In this document: positions 1 to 8,954 of the stretch, one piece after another | Layout of the letters: each line of letters begins with the position of its first letter | How positions within the stretch are numbered: the first letter of the stretch is position 1 | Notes under the pieces: model-generated | What the model saw: the letters and a program-made list of their open reading frames with translations, nothing else | What the model was told of the DNA's origin: nothing | Databases searched by the model: none | Made by a program: the position numbers and the translations under genes | DNA from: Methylovulum sp. | Lineage (GTDB): Bacteria; Pseudomonadota; Gammaproteobacteria; Methylococcales; Methylomonadaceae | Direction: 5' to 3' | NCBI RefSeq assembly: GCF_028687615.1 | Contig: NZ_JAQTZU010000015.1 | Location: 28,177-92,176 of the forward strand | Length of the DNA stretch: 64,000 nucleotides

Positions 1-565
1 CTTTTATCGCCCCTGTGCTTGCCAAACGATAGCCGCTGTTTTTGTTGTCAAGATTAGGCCAAAGCATCCCAGGGCTATCCATTAAAATAATGCCATTGCC
101 TATATCTATACGCTGGAGGAATTTGGTAATCGCAGGCTCATTGCCGGTTTTGGCAATCGTCCGCCCCGCGAGAATGTTAATTAAGGTTGATTTGCCAACA
201 TTGGGGATGCCCATAATCAGCGTATGTAACAATTTACCTGCTTTTACCGGAGCCAGTTTGTGGCACAAAGCAGTCAATTGGCGTATTTTTTCTGGCTGGC
301 TTGCCGTCAGTGCCAACGTTTTAACGCCCTGCTCCTGTTCCAGATAAGTTTGCCACTGTTGCGTCATATCAGCATCGGCAAGATCGCTTTTATTAAGCAC
401 TTTGATGCAAGGTTTATCGCCACGCAATATTGCAAGCATAGGATTTTGGCTGCTGAACGGAATGCGGGCATCGAGAATTTCAATAATCAAATCAATCTCA
501 GGGAGAATAGCCTTGATTTCTTTGCCGGCCTTGTGCATGTGGCCGGGATACCACTGGATTAGCAT
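1..565 (-). CDS. rbgA: Ribosome biogenesis GTPase RbgA/YlqF, C-terminus outside window
   Basis: Reading the minus strand from an ATG at 563-565 gives a protein beginning MLIQWYPGHMHK, the hallmark N-terminus of the RbgA/YlqF family of circularly permuted GTPases that act in late assembly of the large ribosomal subunit. The G motifs appear in permuted order: NKSD (G4) at about residue 57, then the P-loop GIPNVGKST, then a DSPG (G3) near the window edge. About 188 codons are present and the gene continues beyond position 1, so the C-terminal RNA-binding part cannot be seen. It is divergent from the dynamin-like module and marks the core-genome boundary on that side. Family assignment is firm. 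Confidence 0.93.
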   Translation of the reverse strand, partial: MLIQWYPGHMHKAGKEIKAILPEIDLIIEILDARIPFSSQNPMLAILRGDKPCIKVLNKSDLADADMTQQWQTYLEQEQGVKTLALTASQPEKIRQLTALCHKLAPVKAGKLLHTLIMGIPNVGKSTLINILAGRTIAKTGNEPAITKFLQRIDIGNGIILMDSPGMLWPNLDNKNSGYRLASTGAIK

Positions 566-741
566 GATGTTTAAATTAAATGATCAGAGAAATTGATATG
601 AGAAAGCAAGATACCAGATATCCCAAAGTCCGTTCATTTTTTCGGTGGTGGCTAGATTAAGGCGGGAGCGCGGTCATCTTGACCGCAACTGGCGGGCAGG
701 ATGCCCGCGCTCCCTCCCACTAAAAACCGAAAACGTAAGCG

Positions 742-774
742 TTTGAAAAGCACAAATCCTGACTGTCCGCAGTA
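742..774 (+). repeat. Flanking repeat, left copy
   Basis: This 33-bp sequence, with core AAGCACAAATC and end TCCGCAGTA, matches 6810-6842 in the same orientation at 30 of 33 positions. The two copies bracket the dynamin-like module. They could be target or recombination sites of the module, or simply members of a dispersed family. Confidence 0.7.
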
Positions 775-967
775 CATAGCGTTTTGGTGATCCACCATAA
801 AGCCATTTAGGGTTACAGCGACAATTTGATGTTAAGGGTTTTCAACAATAACATCCCGAAAAAAGCTGGCATTCAATAACTTTAGTAGTTAAATTGCCAT
901 TCCAGATAAGGATACTGCTGTTAGCCGAGCCTTACCCTTATTAATATAATGGAAAATAAAAACAAAC

Positions 968-1000
968 ATGACACAACCTGTCATCGCACTATTTTATACT
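968..1000 (+). promoter_or_regulatory. Candidate promoter/operator of the dynamin-like module
   Basis: A perfect inverted repeat ATGACA-N5-TGTCAT (968-984) is followed by a good -10-like hexamer TATACT at 995-1000, about 44 bases upstream of the first ATG at 1044. No convincing -35 hexamer sits at 17-base spacing; the palindrome occupies that place. I infer a regulated promoter with an operator over the -35 region, but this rests on pattern only. Confidence 0.3.
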
Positions 1001-1076
1001 TGCCAGCAAGACACAATCTTCTTAGCTTTAAGGTAATCACCCCATGAAACGCCACCCTATGAAAAAAAGGAAAAAT

Positions 1077-3480
1077 ATGAAGCCACAGCACAGCACAGCA
1101 CAGCACAGCACAGCACAGCACAGCACATAATATTTTCGACCAACTGACCAACCACGCCAACCAAATTCAACAGCATTGGGCAACTATTTTTCAAGGCATT
1201 TACAATGCCAGCATTGACTACCCACATCTCGACGGCAAACATTTTAATGCCCTAAACGACAAAATCACCGCCGCTTTAGACCGCCTACACAGCGACTTAC
1301 AAAGCCCCACCTTAATTATTGCCACCACAGGCACCACCAGCAGCGGCAAAAGCACCATCGTTAATTTGTTGTGCGGCGCGGATTTAATGCCGCGCATGGC
1401 GCAAGAAATGAGTGCAGGCGTGGTTTATATTCACCACAGCCCTGATAACAGAAATCATTTGAAAGTCCATGAAACCGAAGGCGCGTTATGGGAATGTGGC
1501 GAATGGCATGATTTAAAAGATGCCGATATTCGCGACAAACTCACAAAAGTAATGAACGAATTTAATAAAAGCAAAGGCATTAACCAACCCGCCACGCCGC
1601 ACATTGAACTGATTTATCCGCTTGCCTGTTTTAACAACCCTGAATTGTTAGCCCTTTCTGGCTTACCTAAAAGCACACAATTCAAGTTGATGGATTTACC
1701 CGGATTGCGTAATGCGCAAGATAGCACTAACTCAAATGTTATTAAAAACTGTAGTGATGCCTTGTGTCTTGTTGCCTACAACATGGAAGAAACCGATGAA
1801 ACTCGACGATTAGAATTAGTGGAACAAGTGTTAGGGCAAGTCAAAAATATGGGGGGATCACCAGCACGGATGCTGTTTGTATTAAATCGAATTGATGTTT
1901 TCCGCAAAGATAGAGATTGGGAGCGTTATCAAAGTGAACACGTCACTAAAACAAAAACAGAAATTTCAAAAATTTTGAACAAACGCTTATCAGAGCATAG
2001 CGACATTTCAGCCAATTTAACTTACAGCTTATTAAGCTCATTGCCAGCATTACACGCTCAACACATTAAAATAGGCAATGATCGCATTTATGCGGCTGAC
2101 GAATTGGATAGTCATTTTAATTCGTTGATTTCAGAGGATATATTATTAGATTTACCGCGTAGAACCAGTGCTTGGAATGACCATCATTTTCATCGTGTGA
2201 GTGATGCTGTTTGGAAAAACAGCTACGGTGCAGAATTTTTTACAACGCTAGACCATCACATTCAAGCGCATTTTCCTACGCTAGTGATTCCATCTATTGT
2301 GCAACGCTTCGACAAAGAAGCAAGCCATGCAGCGGGTGAAATCATGCGGACTTGTTACAGTCAGATAAACAGTTCACAAGAAAAATATGAGGAAGCTTGT
2401 TCCATCCTTATGAGGCAAAATGCGGAATTACAGCAATTCCTTGACCAATCAAAGCAAATTTTACTTGAACCATTTAGCCAATTAATCGAAGGATTAAAAA
2501 AAAATGATACTGATTTAACGATTTTACTTGCGATTGTTGCTGAAGAATTGGCTGAAACCGAAGTTTTTCAAGGAATAACGGCTGATAAATTATCGCCTTT
2601 AGCCAGTTGGCGCACAGAACTAAGGGAAAACTCCATCGGCATATTGCAAGGGGTAAAACAGTCGCTGGATAGTGGAAGACGCAATTTCAGCAATACGCAA
2701 GCTGATAAATTATCTGAACGCGAACAACAGTTGTTAAGTATGGCGTGTGAATATTATGGCATGGCAAGAAAAACAAATGATGAATCCCGTTTTGACGAGC
2801 AGCTTGAAAATTTCCTCTCGCAAATTAGTGAAGTAATTTTTAAATCATTAGGTAATCAAGTTAATCAAGAAAATATGCGTATTCGTGATACTGTCGAATT
2901 AATCATGAAATACTATCTTGATTATTTACAAGACGGTATAAAAGACCTTGCTCCAGAATGGAATTTGGAAATTGGTCTTTATGTACTTAATGAGATTAAG
3001 ATGCCAGAAATCAACCTTTCTTCGTTAGAGGCAGAGGTTGAAACTCAATATAAGACAGAGTATAGAACCGAGTATAGGAATAAAACACGGACAGTTAGAC
3101 GTTGGTATTCTTTATGGCTTATTCCTGAATCAGAAAGTTATAAAGAGGCATACTCTCAAGAATATGAAGTTTCATATAGATGCCTACCAAATTCTGACTC
3201 AGTTTATCAAAATAGCAAGGAGCAATTAAGTCAAGAGTTGGATTTATTGGTCAAGCCATTTTATAACATGATTCATGATTATATTAATGAATTGACAGAG
3301 ACTGTTGTTAAAGAGCAAAACCGAGTGTTACTTGATTTTAATGCTAAATTAGAACAAGCCCGTCAAGGGCATCAAAATAATCATGAAAAAGTAGTTGCTG
3401 ATTGGCAGCCGTTATATGACCAAGCACAACAATTCAAAGATGAATTGTCACAACTGACAGACACAAGGAATTACCTATGA
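1077..3480 (+). CDS. Dynamin-like large GTPase, apparently phase-variable (out of frame as assembled)
   Basis: The GTPase frame runs unbroken from 1081 to the stop at 3480. It contains the P-loop GTTSSGKST (1330-1356), a G3 motif DLPGL, and LNRID in the G4 position, followed by a long helical region and a C-terminal segment rich in Tyr, Arg and Trp. This matches bacterial dynamin-like proteins, which bind and remodel membranes. The first conventional start in this frame after the repeat tract is a TTG at 1366, past the P-loop, so a product from there would be dead. The natural starts are ATGs at 1044, 1059 or 1077, which need a changed repeat count; with one extra unit the protein from 1077 would be about 802 residues. 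The base composition is AT-rich compared with the housekeeping genes. Its stop overlaps the next gene's ATG (ATGA). The exact job is unknown; the paired-dynamin arrangement is known from other bacteria. Confidence 0.82.
1084..1127 (+). repeat. Pentanucleotide tandem tract (CACAG), 8.8 copies, in the start region of a GTPase gene
   Basis: The unit CACAG repeats perfectly for 44 bases, immediately after in-frame ATGs at 1044, 1059 and 1077. A unit of five bases is not a multiple of three, so each gain or loss of a unit shifts the frame. With the copy number shown, the ATG frame meets TAA at 1128-1130 just after the tract. The GTPase frame is open through the tract but has TGA at 1078-1080 just before it. 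Adding one unit, or removing two, joins the ATGs to the GTPase frame. This is the classic layout of a slipped-strand phase-variable gene. Confidence 0.92.
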
Positions 3481-4394
3481 GTCAATTTGATACTTCCGTA
3501 GAAAATCTTTTAAGTCGTATTCATTTAATAAAACAAATTGAAACGATAGCAGAAAAACAAAATTCCAATTATTTATGGGTGAATAACGGGGTTCTAAAAT
3601 CATTTATTGATGGATTAAAACCTCATGTTTCAGTAAATGAAAAAGATTGGGGAGAAGACGATACTTTTTTAGATCTGATTAATGCTGTAAATAACCAGAT
3701 AATCATTCAAATTAATGACGGAGAAAAAAACATGGCAACAGGTGCTGAATTAGCAACAACAGGTACTGGATTAGCAATAGGCACAAAGTTTATTATTGCC
3801 GCTGGCGTATTATCAGTGATAGCGATTGCCTTATATGCTCATCGTTGCTCAAAGAATAAAACGAAAACGAATAGCAATGAAAAAGATGAAAATATAATTG
3901 AAAAAGTTATAAAGTTTGGGAGTGAAGTAAAAGCAGGATTTGAAAATCCTAATAGCAACAAACCACAACAACAAGTAAGCCCACCTTCTCAGCCCACAAA
4001 AAAAACGACACCAATATATGGGCAATATGTCTTACTGCTTATTATTGAAGCAAATCGACTAGATAAAAACCTAAAACTAGGTAGCTTTTCTAAAGAGGAA
4101 GCGGAAAAACTTATTTCCAATGCAATGTTCGCTTATTGTTTTGCGGAAAATGATGCAGATGGTCAAATGGTTTTAGAAGCTGTTGAACTTTCAAAGGATG
4201 AAGACATTAATTATGAATCCGAAGATAAAGTATTTTTACAACTTTCTTTATCAGCTAAACCCAAAATTGCAGAGGGAAAACCTGATAAATTAGGTATTAG
4301 AGAAGCAATGAATCCCAACCAACGAGTTGAAATAAAAATGCTGAAAAAGCTACTCAAAACTCGTTCAATCACAGCATTTCATAGCGTAGTTTAA
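3477..4394 (+). CDS. Small membrane protein between two dynamin-like GTPases
   Basis: This 305-residue protein is not a family I recognise. It has a soluble helical N-terminus of about 90 residues, one strongly hydrophobic stretch at about residues 96-121 ending in a basic stop-transfer-like patch (AHRCSKNKTK), a Pro/Gln/Ser-rich linker around 155-180, and a C-terminal acidic domain of about 120 residues. It overlaps the upstream GTPase by four bases (ATGA) and is followed after 10 bases by the second GTPase, so the three are very probably cotranscribed and translationally coupled. I infer that it anchors or adapts the GTPase pair at a membrane. Like gene 1 it is AT-rich, which suggests that the module was acquired. 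Confidence 0.75.
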   Translation: MSQFDTSVENLLSRIHLIKQIETIAEKQNSNYLWVNNGVLKSFIDGLKPHVSVNEKDWGEDDTFLDLINAVNNQIIIQINDGEKNMATGAELATTGTGLAIGTKFIIAAGVLSVIAIALYAHRCSKNKTKTNSNEKDENIIEKVIKFGSEVKAGFENPNSNKPQQQVSPPSQPTKKTTPIYGQYVLLLIIEANRLDKNLKLGSFSKEEAEKLISNAMFAYCFAENDADGQMVLEAVELSKDEDINYESEDKVFLQLSLSAKPKIAEGKPDKLGIREAMNPNQRVEIKMLKKLLKTRSITAFHSVV

Positions 4395-4404
4395 GGATAT
4401 TATT

Positions 4405-6738
4405 ATGGATTGGAAAACCGCCTCAACCCTTTACGCTAACCAACTAAAAACCGCGTTAGCCGTGCGCCGCCACGCTTTAGACTTAGCGAATTTAGCCTCA
4501 GTCACACAATTGGGCATTACGCCCGAACAAAAAGCCACCTTGCAAAAAGCAGGTGAACCCGCCGAAAAACTCATGCACCGCTTGCAAAACGGCGAGTTTC
4601 GTATTGCCGTGGTCGGTTTGGAAAAAGCGGGTAAAAGCACCTTTGTCAATGCGTGGTTAGGCAGTGATTTACTGCCCGCTAAAACCGCCCGCTGTACTTT
4701 CACCACCACGCAAATTTATTCCGTACAAGACCAAAACGAACAGCGACTGGAAACCTTGCCGAAAACCGAAGCACAGTATTCAGCCTATCAAGCAGATTTA
4801 CGCGAACAAACGCAGAGTGCGGATAAAAGCGCGGCACAAAAAGCGGAAAATGATTTAAAAGTCATGGAACTGCATAACGGCACATTACGCGAGATTATTA
4901 ACGAGGGTAAAAAGACTTATAGCTTTAGTCGCTTAGAAGAAATTAAAACCAATTTAAGCCGTTATGTGGCTGATGAGCGTTATGCCCATGCCATGCAGGA
5001 AGCGCGGCTTTACACCTCGCAATTGGCGGCAGTGGATGGGGTGGTGTTTTATGATGTTCCTGGTTTAGATTCTGGACTAGCCAAGCATATTGAAGAATCC
5101 AAAGAAATGTTGGCAGATTGTGATGCCATTATTTTAGTGCAACGCCGTGATATTGATTTAAAAGCCCACGAACAGGATTTAATTAAATTCGGCGCAACAG
5201 GCGACCCGTATTTAAAACTCGCGGATAAATTATTTGTATTTTGGGGGCAAGTTGATTTACAGCCTTCTAAAGAAGTTTTACAGGATAACTGGCAACAGTT
5301 ATTAGAAAAATGGGCGGCTGTGGAAATCCCAGAACATCGCATCGTACGCGGTTCGGCAGGCGCACATTTAGTTTTACAAGGTTTTGAAATTCCCCAAGTT
5401 GGCACGTTAGAACAAACCTTGCAAAAAATGCAGGACTTAACGGGTTTAAGCTCACATGATGAACTAAAACAAACCACTGGCATTAGTGAATTACAACAGC
5501 GCATTCAACATTATTTGGATAACGAACGCACGGCGTTATTAAAAAAACGCTGTGACGGTATGATAGGCGATATTCTAAAAACCGCGCGGGATATTTATCA
5601 AACTGTTGCGGCTGTTTATCCCGAAGACCCCGAACAAGCTAAACGCGCTCAATCGGAGAATAATACTATTGAATTTTCCCAATGGTGGCATAACCGTTGG
5701 CAAAAAATTCAAGCCGATGTCAATAATCGTTTTAAAGACGGTAATGAACAATCCATCAAAAATCGACAAGTATTTAAAGCCCGTTATGAAGAATTAGTGC
5801 AGGAAAAAATAAACGCTTTACCTTCACGGCAATTAGAACAAAGACAGGACATTTTTGATAGTGTCAGCAATCCCGTTTTTGATGCGGCTAAAGCCAATAT
5901 TGCATGGCGAGAAAAACTCTATAGTGATGTGCGGGTAATGACTGCCGAATTAGCCAGAAATTTAGCCTTGGAATTACAACAAGAAGCCTTGGATTTAATT
6001 GCTGAATTAGAAAAGCAATTATGGGGCAGTAAAACGGTTAAAACTAAATTAGTGCAGAATGAAACAATCTATGTTTCGTTATTGGAGCACAGCTTAAACA
6101 CCTTGTTTTTACGCTTTGCCCGTCCTGTGGTTGAGTTATTAGTGCGTGCGCCCGTTGGCAGCACCACCCGTAAAGAAGCGCGTAAAAAAATGGGCGCGGA
6201 TATTGAAATCATTGATAATTATTATTCAGGTGGAGAACCTGCATTAGAGCGGTTATGCCAATATGCGAATCATGGCGTTTCACTATTAACCGATGAGCAA
6301 AAACGCAAAGACGTATTAGGTGTTTCTGCTAATGCAGTGGTTGAAAGCCTTATTGCAGCAAATCCTTTTGTTACTATCGCCTTGAATGTAGCAAAAACAG
6401 CGGTGAATGAATTAAGCGAAACCTTAGTGAATGAGCAAGACACCATGATTGCTGAAGTGGAAGCCGATATTCGGGTATTAGAGCATTATTTGATTTATGG
6501 CATTTTTGAAGCATCGGGTTTTTCGGCTTTTTGTCAGCAAGAATTAGATAATCTGAGGGATTCTTTTTTAGATGTCAATATTCGAGGTTATTGGACTGGC
6601 GTTGTGCAGAATGAATGGCAAGCGGGTAATCCTGCTTTATTAAAAGAATTACCTGTTAATTTGCAATCTTTCAAGTTTAATACCGAAACCAGTGACAGAT
6701 TAAAGCAGTTACGGGTATCTTTGGATGCGGTGCATTGA
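4405..6738 (+). CDS. Dynamin-like large GTPase (second of pair)
   Basis: This protein of 777 residues has P-loop GLEKAGKST at residues 71-79, a conserved Thr-rich switch I region (CTFTTTQIYS), G3 motif DVPGL at about 217, and a weak G4 position (FWGQVD). Long helical stretches follow, with a hydrophobic segment around 640-665 that could be the membrane-inserting paddle. These are dynamin-superfamily features. Bacterial dynamin-like proteins often occur as adjacent pairs of unlike sequence that work together (for example Campylobacter Cj0411/Cj0412, or the LeoABC genes of enterotoxigenic E. coli), and this pair fits. The start ATG at 4405 has a weak AAGGATATT leader. The gene ends 71 bases before the right-hand copy of the flanking repeat. 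Confidence 0.85.
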   Translation: MDWKTASTLYANQLKTALAVRRHALDLANLASVTQLGITPEQKATLQKAGEPAEKLMHRLQNGEFRIAVVGLEKAGKSTFVNAWLGSDLLPAKTARCTFTTTQIYSVQDQNEQRLETLPKTEAQYSAYQADLREQTQSADKSAAQKAENDLKVMELHNGTLREIINEGKKTYSFSRLEEIKTNLSRYVADERYAHAMQEARLYTSQLAAVDGVVFYDVPGLDSGLAKHIEESKEMLADCDAIILVQRRDIDLKAHEQDLIKFGATGDPYLKLADKLFVFWGQVDLQPSKEVLQDNWQQLLEKWAAVEIPEHRIVRGSAGAHLVLQGFEIPQVGTLEQTLQKMQDLTGLSSHDELKQTTGISELQQRIQHYLDNERTALLKKRCDGMIGDILKTARDIYQTVAAVYPEDPEQAKRAQSENNTIEFSQWWHNRWQKIQADVNNRFKDGNEQSIKNRQVFKARYEELVQEKINALPSRQLEQRQDIFDSVSNPVFDAAKANIAWREKLYSDVRVMTAELARNLALELQQEALDLIAELEKQLWGSKTVKTKLVQNETIYVSLLEHSLNTLFLRFARPVVELLVRAPVGSTTRKEARKKMGADIEIIDNYYSGGEPALERLCQYANHGVSLLTDEQKRKDVLGVSANAVVESLIAANPFVTIALNVAKTAVNELSETLVNEQDTMIAEVEADIRVLEHYLIYGIFEASGFSAFCQQELDNLRDSFLDVNIRGYWTGVVQNEWQAGNPALLKELPVNLQSFKFNTETSDRLKQLRVSLDAVH

Positions 6739-7082
6739 TATACTCAACACGGGCACAGATTGCGGCTTTTGTCTCCCTCTCCATTCGGGAGAGGGTTGGG
6801 GTGAGGGGTTTTAAAAAGCACAAATCGTGACCGTCCGCAGTATAGATATAGCTTGTAATTAGATCATGAAAGGTGGGTTATTCGCCTAATAACGGATAAT
6901 TCACCATAAGATACGCTGAGCTATTCGTTAAATAATAGTTAAATAATATTAGTGTCCTTCATTTTCAATAGGATAAATCCCTGTACATGATAAAAATTAG
7001 TCGATCTGTTGCAAGATATGGCTTTAATTAGCTGAATAATCAATTATGATGTAAAACTGTTTCTATCCGCATTTTGTAAGCT
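6739..7082. other. Intergenic region downstream of the GTPase module
   Basis: No gene was seen. It contains a hairpin-forming CTCCCTCTCC...GGGAGAGGG repeat at about 6772-6796, of a kind common between genes in this type of genome, and then the 33-bp repeat. The remainder (6843-7082) is AT-rich and presumably carries the yfbR promoter; I cannot place it with confidence. Confidence 0.5.
6810..6842 (+). repeat. Flanking repeat, right copy
   Basis: Right-hand partner of the repeat at 742-774 (30 of 33 identical, direct orientation), located 71 bases after the end of the second dynamin-like gene. Confidence 0.7.
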
Positions 7083-7688
7083 ATGGAAGAAATTACCGTA
7101 ACCAGCAGTTTTTATGCTTATTTAACCCGCTTAAGATGGATTAAGCGGTGGGGGTTGAAACGCAATGCCCATGAAGAAAATGTCATGGAACACAGTTGGG
7201 AGGTGTCGGTAATCGCCCACATCTTGGCATTGATAAAAAACCGTTATTTTAATGGCAATCTCGATGCGAATGCCGTGGCAACTGCGGCCTTGTACCATGA
7301 TATTACTGAGGTAATTACGGGAGATTTACCGACCCCAATCAAATATCATTCCGAAGAAATTCGTAACGCATACAAAGAAATTGAAAGACAGGCGGAAATC
7401 GAGCTATTGAATTTATTGCCTTCAGAAATCCGTGACGATTTTGATATGCTGATTTGTCACGGGCAAATGCCAGAAGAGCAGGTGAAAATTATTAAGGCTG
7501 CCGATAAAATTTCGGCTTATTTAAAATGCCAGGCGGAATTAAAAGCAGGAAATTTAGAATTTGAAGTAGCCGCAAAACAGTTAGCCCTAAAAATTGCTGA
7601 ATCTGACCAAAATGAAGTAATTTTTTTCATGCAGGTTTTTGCGCCTAGTTGTGGATTGACATTGGATGGACTAATGAAAACCTACTGA
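7083..7688 (+). CDS. yfbR: 5'-deoxynucleotidase YfbR, HD domain
   Basis: YfbR removes phosphate from deoxynucleoside 5'-monophosphates in the cytoplasm and is a metal-dependent HD-domain enzyme. The 201-residue protein shows the expected metal ligands: H37 in MEHSWE, H72-D73 in YHD, and a distal Asp in KAADKISAYLK (about 138). The substrate-loop signature EVITGDLPTPIKY is also present and is typical of YfbR. Length matches E. coli YfbR (199 residues). It is monocistronic and convergent with the aldolase gene, sharing the terminator at 7734-7761. Confidence 0.92.
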   Translation: MEEITVTSSFYAYLTRLRWIKRWGLKRNAHEENVMEHSWEVSVIAHILALIKNRYFNGNLDANAVATAALYHDITEVITGDLPTPIKYHSEEIRNAYKEIERQAEIELLNLLPSEIRDDFDMLICHGQMPEEQVKIIKAADKISAYLKCQAELKAGNLEFEVAAKQLALKIAESDQNEVIFFMQVFAPSCGLTLDGLMKTY

Positions 7689-7733
7689 GTTTGTTTACTT
7701 GATAAGCTGCGTCAATATAAATTTTAGGCAAAA

Positions 7734-7761
7734 AAAAGCCGATGATTCTACATCGGCTTTT
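7734..7761. terminator. Bidirectional intrinsic terminator between yfbR and fba
   Basis: An 11-bp stem AAAAGCCGATG / CATCGGCTTTT closes a six-base loop, with an A-run on the left and a T-run on the right. It can serve both yfbR and the RuMP cluster. Confidence 0.85.
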
Positions 7762-7778
7762 CTACGCTTCTTTTTATA

Positions 7779-8858
7779 TTACAAACTGCCAACTGCATTT
7801 AAATCTTGGAACGCTTGTTCCAGGCGGGCAATCATACTGACTTCGCCAGCACGTTGCCAAACCCGAGGGTCATAATATTTTTTGTTTGGTTTATCAGCAC
7901 CTTCTGGATTACCGATTTGACCTTGCAAATAACCTTCATTCTTCAGGTAATATTGTCTGATGCCGTCCCAGGCTGCCCATTGGGTATCCGTATCAATGTT
8001 CATTTTGATAACGCCATAACTGATGGATTCACTGATTTCATCTGCGGAAGAACCAGAACCACCGTGGAAAACAAAATTCAACGTATTTGCAGGCACAGCA
8101 AATTTTTCTGAAACATACTTTTGTGAGTTGTCCAAAATTTTCGGTGTCAACTTAACGTTGCCTGGTGAATAAACACCATGCACATTACCAAATGAAGCAG
8201 CAATAGTGAAACGGTCACTGATTTTGCTCAGGTGCTCATAGGCATAAGCCACATCTTCAGGCTGCGTGTACAACATGGAGTGATCCATGCCGCTATTATC
8301 AACACCGTCTTCTTCGCCGCCAGTAACACCCAATTCAATTTCTAAAGTCATGCCCATTTTAGACATACGCTCTAAATATTGCCCGCAAATCTCAATATTT
8401 TCCTCCAGACTTTCTTCTGACAAGTCCAACATGTGTGAACTAAACAGTGGCTTACCTGTTTGGGCAAAATATTTTTCGCCCGCATCCAGCAAGCCATCAA
8501 TCCAGGGTAACAGGGTTTTTGCGGCATGATCAGTGTGCAGGATAACAGGTACACCGTAAGCTTCCGCGAGAGTATGTACATGTCGGGCACCAGAAATTGC
8601 ACCCAAAATAGCAACTTGTTGGCCTTCTAATTTAAGCCCTTTACCCGCTACATATTGTGCACCGCCGTTAGAAAACTGGATAATAACGGCAGACTTTACT
8701 TTGGCGGCAGCTTCTAACACTGCATTGATAGAACCAGTACTGATCACGTTGACGGCTGGCAATGCGAATTTGTTTTCTTTCGCGATGGCAAAGATTTTTT
8801 GTACGTCATCACCTGTTACTACACCTGGTTTTACAACATCTAAAATTTTTTGTGACAT
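7779..8858 (-). CDS. fbaA: Fructose-bisphosphate aldolase, class II
   Basis: This is a zinc-dependent aldolase interconverting fructose 1,6-bisphosphate with dihydroxyacetone phosphate and glyceraldehyde 3-phosphate. In a RuMP methanotroph it works in the cleavage and regeneration branches after formaldehyde fixation. The 359 residues match the E. coli FbaA (class IIA) length. Visible motifs are H108-T-D110-H111 (zinc ligands and catalytic Asp), the glutamate-rich LEIELGVTGGEEDGVDN segment, and FHGGSGS carrying another zinc-binding His. It is last in the minus-strand RuMP cluster, 96 bases after transaldolase. Confidence 0.96.
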   Translation of the reverse strand: MSQKILDVVKPGVVTGDDVQKIFAIAKENKFALPAVNVISTGSINAVLEAAAKVKSAVIIQFSNGGAQYVAGKGLKLEGQQVAILGAISGARHVHTLAEAYGVPVILHTDHAAKTLLPWIDGLLDAGEKYFAQTGKPLFSSHMLDLSEESLEENIEICGQYLERMSKMGMTLEIELGVTGGEEDGVDNSGMDHSMLYTQPEDVAYAYEHLSKISDRFTIAASFGNVHGVYSPGNVKLTPKILDNSQKYVSEKFAVPANTLNFVFHGGSGSSADEISESISYGVIKMNIDTDTQWAAWDGIRQYYLKNEGYLQGQIGNPEGADKPNKKYYDPRVWQRAGEVSMIARLEQAFQDLNAVGSL

Positions 8859-8954
8859 TTAAGTAGAGTCCTAAATATAAATAAATAATGCCGAAAAAGC
8901 TCAAGATGTCCAAACAGCGAAAGCTTGTCTGGACACCCTTAAGTATCAAATATT

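Larger units (their letters stand above)
566..1043. other. Intergenic region with hairpin, dispersed repeat and palindrome
   Basis: No gene was found in these 478 bases. They hold an inverted repeat whose arms are about 663-672 and 704-713 (GC-rich, REP-like), a 33-bp repeat at 742-774 that recurs at 6810-6842, and a short palindrome at 968-984 just upstream of the dynamin-like module. The sequence at 724-746 also resembles the outer arms of the inverted-repeat element at 57241-57386, so at least part of this region belongs to dispersed repeats. Confidence 0.6.

Noticed and set aside
1057..1242. Minus-strand frame with Cys-Ala-Val-Leu repeats
   Set aside because: It is only the reverse reading of the CACAG tract and the GTPase start; no ribosome site and no family resemblance.
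1366..3480. GTPase gene starting at TTG 1366
   Set aside because: This start lies after the P-loop, and the same frame codes convincingly for another 95 codons upstream, so it is a by-product of the frame break in the repeat tract.
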